A stretch of DNA of 9,687 nt from Candidatus Yanofskybacteria bacterium RIFCSPHIGHO2_01_FULL_44_22 (GTDB taxonomy: Bacteria > Patescibacteriota > Minisyncoccia > 2-02-FULL-40-12 > GWA2-44-9): positions 1-9,687 of the forward strand of contig MGJJ01000008.1 in the NCBI GenBank assembly GCA_001794205.1, in the 5' to 3' direction. The notes beneath the pieces were generated by a model. That model was not told the origin of the DNA, made no database searches, and saw only the letters and a list, made by a program, of their open reading frames with translations. The translations under genes and the position numbers were made by a program. Positions 6,411-9,687 of the stretch are shown here, one piece after another (positions within the stretch are counted from its first letter, which is position 1; each line of letters opens with the position of its first letter).

Positions 6411-6418
6411 GGGCTCAA
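6398..6418. repeat. Perfect hairpin overlapping the right arm of the inverted repeat
   Basis: TTGAGCCC (6398-6405) and GGGCTCAA (6411-6418) pair perfectly around TAAAA. The left half is part of the right arm of the 6285-6410 repeat, so the two structures exclude each other. No T-run follows on either strand, so it is not an ordinary intrinsic terminator. Confidence 0.7.
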
Positions 6419-6500
6419 GATATAAAGAACCGGTATATTGTTAATTGTACTCCTTTTGTCCCAAAAGTCAACCCAGTGTACTGAAAAAGGAATTATGATG

Positions 6501-6506
6501 TAAAAT
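6501..6506 (+). promoter_or_regulatory. -10 box of recO
   Basis: TAAAAT ends eight bases before the recO ATG, which puts the predicted transcription start at 6513, one base upstream of the start codon. There is no Shine-Dalgarno motif and no convincing -35. Confidence 0.55.
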
Positions 6507-6513
6507 AATAAAG

Positions 6514-7227
6514 ATGTTGACTAAAGCCATTATCATCAAAAAGCAAAATACCAACGAATACGACCAGCTGATTACTTGCTACACCAAAGAGTTGGGGAAA
6601 ATCACCGCGATTGCCAAGAGTATTTTAAAGCCCGGTTCGGTGCAGGCGATGCATTTGGATGTTTTGAATTTGGTTGAATTTGATTTGGTTGACGGCCGCG
6701 CGATGCCGATTATCACCGGAGCTCAAGGCGAAAATTTCTATGCCAGGATGAAAAACTTTCTGCCGGCTTTGGCGGCCGGATATTTTTTGGCGGAAGTGTT
6801 GGATAAAATTTTTTTTGAAGAAGAAAAAGACGTCAAATTGTGGAATTTCGCGGCGGATTTTTTAAACCGGCTGGAGGCTGAGCCGGAGAGAGCAACGGCG
6901 ATTTTGCGAAGCGGACAGGCCACCCTGCTGAAATTGCTGGGGTATTTCCCCATGCTTGAAAAGTGCGTTTTCTGTTCCGCCGAAATGAAAAATACCGACA
7001 GATTGGCATTGAGTTTGGAAATGGGCGGCCTACTCTGCCAAAACTGTTTTTTGCGCGGCTTCCGCGGAGTATTTTTGAAAAAGGAGGATTGGGCCGCTCT
7101 GATATCGGCGCCGTTTACAAACGACGGCGCTTCAAATAAAGGTCGGTCCGTTTTGGACGGTTTGTTTGAATATACTTTTGATATCCGCTTCCAATCTTTG
7201 GATTTCTTTTACCAGGTGGTAAGATGA
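6514..7227 (+). CDS. recO: DNA repair protein RecO
   Basis: RecO works with RecF and RecR to load RecA on gapped DNA coated by SSB, and also anneals strands. The 237-residue protein has family length. The N-terminal OB-fold starts LTKAIIIKKQNTNEYDQLIT, the usual RecO opening in which the strand is followed by E-x-D. YTKELGKITAIAKS (23-36) matches the family's T-x-E-x-G-K-x-x-x-x-A-K-G-x-R/K stretch. The helical domain contains LLKLLGYFPMLEKC, equivalent to the common LL-x-x-x-G-x-x-P-x-L-x-x-C, and a zinc site of four cysteines at 151, 154, 175 and 178. The start is leaderless behind a -10 box. The TGA stop overlaps the start of the next gene (ATGA), so the two are probably cotranscribed and translationally coupled. 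Confidence 0.93.
   Translation: MLTKAIIIKKQNTNEYDQLITCYTKELGKITAIAKSILKPGSVQAMHLDVLNLVEFDLVDGRAMPIITGAQGENFYARMKNFLPALAAGYFLAEVLDKIFFEEEKDVKLWNFAADFLNRLEAEPERATAILRSGQATLLKLLGYFPMLEKCVFCSAEMKNTDRLALSLEMGGLLCQNCFLRGFRGVFLKKEDWAALISAPFTNDGASNKGRSVLDGLFEYTFDIRFQSLDFFYQVVR
7214..7219 (+). promoter_or_regulatory. Ribosome binding site of the repeat protein gene
   Basis: AGGTGG lies four bases upstream of the ATG at 7224, inside the end of recO. Unlike the leaderless genes around it, this internal gene needs a ribosome binding site, which supports the operon reading. Confidence 0.5.
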
Positions 7228-8948
7228 AAGAGACCTTGTCTAATCAAATTTTAAAATGGCTGATTTTGCTGGCTTTGGTTTTACTCATCGTAAGCGTTGT
7301 TTCTTTTTGGTTTGGCGGGAAGTCTTTCAGCGAAAATCGCGTCGCAATAAGCATTGAAGGCCCGACCCAGGCTTCCGTCGGCGACGAAATCGCTTACAAA
7401 ATCAAATATGCCAATGAGACCAAACTGGACCTTAAAGAAATGAAGTTCGTTTTTTCTTTTCCGGAAGCTTCCATAGTTTTGGACGGCGAAAAAATAGACA
7501 GCGAGCTTTCCAAAAATTTCGAAGTTGCCCTCTTAAAGCCCGGACAATCGGGAGAAAAAGAATTCAAAGGTTTTTTGGCCGGTGAAAGGGGTGACATTAA
7601 AGAGGCTAAAATTTTGGTATCGTTCAAAGCGGGCAGTCTTAAGACCGTGTTTGAAAAATCCGAATCGCTTTCCACCACCATCGTTAACGTACCGGTACCG
7701 CTTTCATTGACCGCTCCGCCCAATGCCGTTTCCGGCGAATCGGTGGAATACATATTTGATTATCGCAACGAATCAGGCGGTGATATGGCCGATTTGCAAT
7801 TTAAACTTGAATATCCGGACGGGTTCACGCCCAAAAGTTTTTTGCCGGCTCCTTCCGGCGACAATGATATCTGGAACGTTAATTTGCTAAAAAAGGGGAG
7901 CGGGGGGCGGATTACGGTGCGTGGCTTGTTGAGCGGCAAGGAAGGCGAGATTAAAACCGTGACTGCCGTTTTGCGGAAGAAAATTTTCACCAAATACGCC
8001 GATTTTGAAAAAACCGCCGTTTCCACGGCCATAGCCAATCCGTTGCTGAAGCTTAACCTGCTGGTTAACGACTCCAAAGATTATTCGGCTTTTGCCGGCG
8101 ACACTCTTAAATATGTTTTGCAATATCAGAATAATTCAAATTTCAATTTGCTCGGTTTGGAACTGACGGTCAATTTGAACGGCGCGATGTTTGATTTTTC
8201 AACTCTTGATTCGGGCGGGGGGTTCTTTGACAGTTTCGCCAACACGATTTTGTGGAATGCCGGTTCCGTTCCTGATTTTGGCAATCTGGTTCCCAACAAA
8301 AGGGGCCAAGTCGGATTTTCCGTAATACTGAAGCCGGGAGTTGACATTTCCGGCTCCAAAAATCTTTTTGTGGAAGCGGCGGCCCGTTTGAGCACGTCCA
8401 ATGTGCCGACAAGCGTAGGCGGAAACGAGGTGTTTGCGACGGTCGGCGTTACGACCAAAATCAGCGCCCAGCCGGTTTTCAACATCTTGTCTTATTACAA
8501 CGACCAGAATTTCGGCTCTTCCGGGCCCCTGCCGCCCGAAGTCGGAGAAGAAACGGTTTTTACCGTCCATTGGCAAATTATCAATCCCGGCAACGACATG
8601 AGCGGGGTCAAAGCCAGCGCCATTCTGCCGGCCGGCGTTAATTGGAAAAATGTTACCAGCGTCGGCACCGGCCAGCCGGAAATCGAATTCAACCGGAATT
8701 TCTCGGAGGTGGTGTGGGACCTGGGGGTTCTGCCGCGGGGGACCGGCGTTTCTTTGCCCAAATACGAAGCTATTTTTCAGGTAAGCGTAAAACCGTCTTC
8801 CAACCAGCGCAATTCACCGGTGACTTTGCTAAAAAACCTCCGTCTGTCCGGAACCGACATTTTTACCAAACAACTTATCGTGGTTAATGTAAGGGACTTG
8901 GATACGAATGGTCTTGCCGACCGGCCCGGGGAGGGGAGTGTTAAATAA
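7224..8948 (+). CDS. Membrane-anchored extracellular protein with four Ig-like (DUF11-like) repeats
   Basis: The 574-residue product starts with a short basic N-terminus and one hydrophobic helix (about 11-31) followed by a long, mostly beta-type region, so it is probably an N-terminally anchored cell-surface protein. Four repeats of about 115-140 residues begin near 42, 158, 275 and 416. Each opens with a related strand pair: VGDEIAYKIKYAN (52-64), SGESVEYIFDYRN (170-182), AGDTLKYVLQYQN (291-303) and VGEETVFTVHWQIIN (440-454). Each then has a line such as FKLEYPDGF or SAILPAGVNW. This is the DUF11/CARDB-like pattern of bacterial surface repeats. No cysteine, LPxTG or second helix is seen; the end is DLDTNGLADRPGEGSVK. 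It overlaps recO by four bases. The role is unknown; adhesion or envelope structure is likely. Confidence 0.75.
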   Translation: MKETLSNQILKWLILLALVLLIVSVVSFWFGGKSFSENRVAISIEGPTQASVGDEIAYKIKYANETKLDLKEMKFVFSFPEASIVLDGEKIDSELSKNFEVALLKPGQSGEKEFKGFLAGERGDIKEAKILVSFKAGSLKTVFEKSESLSTTIVNVPVPLSLTAPPNAVSGESVEYIFDYRNESGGDMADLQFKLEYPDGFTPKSFLPAPSGDNDIWNVNLLKKGSGGRITVRGLLSGKEGEIKTVTAVLRKKIFTKYADFEKTAVSTAIANPLLKLNLLVNDSKDYSAFAGDTLKYVLQYQNNSNFNLLGLELTVNLNGAMFDFSTLDSGGGFFDSFANTILWNAGSVPDFGNLVPNKRGQVGFSVILKPGVDISGSKNLFVEAAARLSTSNVPTSVGGNEVFATVGVTTKISAQPVFNILSYYNDQNFGSSGPLPPEVGEETVFTVHWQIINPGNDMSGVKASAILPAGVNWKNVTSVGTGQPEIEFNRNFSEVVWDLGVLPRGTGVSLPKYEAIFQVSVKPSSNQRNSPVTLLKNLRLSGTDIFTKQLIVVNVRDLDTNGLADRPGEGSVK

Positions 8949-8975
8949 TTATAACCCCAAGGCTGTTTAATTTAA

Positions 8976-8981
8976 GACAAT
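8976..8981 (+). promoter_or_regulatory. Possible -10 box of the methyltransferase gene
   Basis: GACAAT ends five bases before the ATG at 8987, so the predicted transcription start falls on the start codon. The match to TATAAT is four of six and no -35 is evident. No Shine-Dalgarno sequence is present, which makes some leaderless start likely. Confidence 0.35.
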
Positions 8982-8986
8982 AAACT

Positions 8987-9559
8987 ATGCAAGACTGGTT
9001 TTTTGTTTCCGCGCTTTTATTATTCGGGCTTTTTTTGCCCGCGCTTGCTTTATTTTTTTTGGCGTCAATGTTGCGTTCTATAATAGCCGGAGCACCGTAT
9101 GTTCCAGTTTCTCAAAAATTAATTCCAAATCTTTTAAAATTCGGCGGACTTGTTTCCAGCGATGTTCTATTAGATTTGGGTTGCGGTGACGGTCGGGTAC
9201 TTATATCAGGAGTAGAAAATTTCCATGTTAATAAAGCAATCGGTTATGATATAGCTCTTTGGCCGCTTTTGAAAGCGCAATTTTTGATAAGACGCCGAGA
9301 ATTAAATAAAAATATTAAAATTTTCAGAAAGAATTGTCTTAAGGCGGACATTGGCGACGCCACTTTTATTTTTCTTTATTTATTTCCAAAATTAGTTGAT
9401 AAGTTGGCATATAAAATCGCCGCTGAAACTAAAGACGGAATTAAAGTTTTAAGCCTTGGCTTTCCGATAAATATAGAAAAACACCCCGAATTTAGAATGA
9501 TAAGTTTCAAACCGATAGAAAATATTATCGCTTATTTATATGAAATAAAAAAACCCTGA
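8987..9559 (+). CDS. Membrane-anchored class I methyltransferase resembling FAM173/ATPSCKMT
   Basis: The 190-residue product has one N-terminal hydrophobic helix (about 5-28), then GAPYVPVSQKLIPNLL (35-50), then the SAM-binding motif I LLDLGCGDGRV (61-71). Motif II-like GYDIALWPLLKAQF (86-99), a hydrophobic strand FIFLYLFPKLVDKL (127-140), GFPI (158-161) and AYLYEI (182-187) follow. This order (membrane helix, PYVP pre-methyltransferase motif, DLGxGDGR, GYE/DxxxW, late AYxY) is also that of the FAM173 lysine methyltransferases, which include the enzyme that methylates the ATP synthase c subunit. A membrane protein substrate is therefore an attractive idea, but it is inference; bacterial relatives are usually annotated only as class I methyltransferases. 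It has its own probable leaderless start 38 bp after the repeat protein gene. Confidence 0.8.
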   Translation: MQDWFFVSALLLFGLFLPALALFFLASMLRSIIAGAPYVPVSQKLIPNLLKFGGLVSSDVLLDLGCGDGRVLISGVENFHVNKAIGYDIALWPLLKAQFLIRRRELNKNIKIFRKNCLKADIGDATFIFLYLFPKLVDKLAYKIAAETKDGIKVLSLGFPINIEKHPEFRMISFKPIENIIAYLYEIKKP

Positions 9560-9590
9560 TGGCGCTTGATATAGAGCGCGAACAAAGGGG
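9547..9590 (-). terminator. Terminator-like structure, minus strand
   Basis: On the minus strand GCGCT/AGCGC (9579-9575 with 9566-9562) is enclosed by CCCT/AGGG and followed by seven T (9553-9547). No minus-strand gene is visible to its right in this window. It overlaps the methyltransferase stop codon. The same hairpin on the plus strand has no T-run. Confidence 0.3.
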
Positions 9591-9653
9591 CATAGTTTAA
9601 TATTATCTTAGAAACATATTATTGTCAATATCGTTTATTTAAACCTTCTATCC

Positions 9654-9659
9654 TATAAT
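9654..9659 (+). promoter_or_regulatory. Consensus -10 box of the last gene
   Basis: TATAAT is an exact consensus match. With standard spacing transcription starts at 9666, the A of the ATG, giving a leaderless mRNA. No clear -35 hexamer at 17 bp. Confidence 0.65.
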
Positions 9660-9665
9660 ATCTTT

Positions 9666-9687
9666 ATGGAAAAAACAGATTTAATGG
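9666..9687 (+). CDS. Start of an unidentified gene, cut by the window edge
   Basis: An ATG at 9666 sits exactly where transcription from the TATAAT box should begin, and the frame reads MEKTDLM before the window ends. Too little is present to name a product. The call rests on the promoter position, which matches that of the other leaderless genes here. Confidence 0.5.

Larger units (their letters stand above)
6200..6513. other. Gene-free interval between ileS and recO
   Basis: No convincing gene is seen in these 314 bases. They hold a 5-bp hairpin directly after the ileS stop (CCGCT/AGCGG, 6200-6212), a T-rich stretch at 6277-6288, the inverted-repeat element at 6285-6410, a second hairpin at 6398-6418, a short hairpin CTTTTG/CAAAAG near 6452-6466 and the recO promoter. 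An open stretch of 61 codons continues in frame after the ileS stop but has no start codon. Confidence 0.6.

Noticed and set aside
1..9687. tRNA, rRNA or CRISPR array
   Set aside because: No cloverleaf with a GTTCRA-type T-loop and no regularly spaced direct repeats of CRISPR length were seen; the only tandem repeats are the heptamers inside ileS.

Overview
The window looks like part of a bacterial chromosome from the candidate phyla radiation (Patescibacteria, probably Parcubacteria-like). That is an inference. It rests on housekeeping genes packed with little regulatory DNA, start codons lying almost directly on -10 boxes (leaderless transcripts), short heptamer repeats inside coding sequence, and a type of isoleucyl-tRNA synthetase with an internal extra domain. 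TGA is used as a stop (the glycosylase end, recO, the methyltransferase), which argues against the UGA-recoding lineages Gracilibacteria and Absconditabacteria.

Layout. 1-204: 3' end of a DNA-3-methyladenine glycosylase (base excision repair). 285-1997: argS. 1993-2064: a pair of near-identical short palindromes that supplies the stop codons of both argS and the convergent gene, with a DnaA-box-like motif between them. 2042-2461 (minus): small four-helix membrane protein resembling YjdF/DUF2238. 2462-2737: a minus-strand remnant of a P-loop kinase gene with a good ribosome binding site and a terminator, followed by the ileS promoter. 2738-6199: ileS, whose product carries an apparently intact histidine-phosphatase domain inside the catalytic region and three heptamer-repeat tracts. 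6200-6513: no convincing gene; it holds a roughly 126-bp imperfect inverted-repeat element and an overlapping hairpin. 6514-7227: recO, overlapping by ATGA with 7224-8948, an anchored extracellular protein with four Ig-like/DUF11-like repeats. 8987-9559: a membrane-anchored methyltransferase resembling the FAM173/ATPSCKMT lysine methyltransferases. 9666-end: the first codons of another leaderless gene.

Functionally the window mixes translation (argS, ileS), DNA repair (the glycosylase and recO) and envelope genes (membrane protein, repeat protein, anchored methyltransferase). There is no obvious single pathway; most genes seem to have their own promoter, the exception being the recO/repeat-protein pair. 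The most unusual item is the phosphatase domain embedded in IleRS. Next come the palindrome pair at the argS end, the inverted-repeat element downstream of ileS and the broken P-loop gene.
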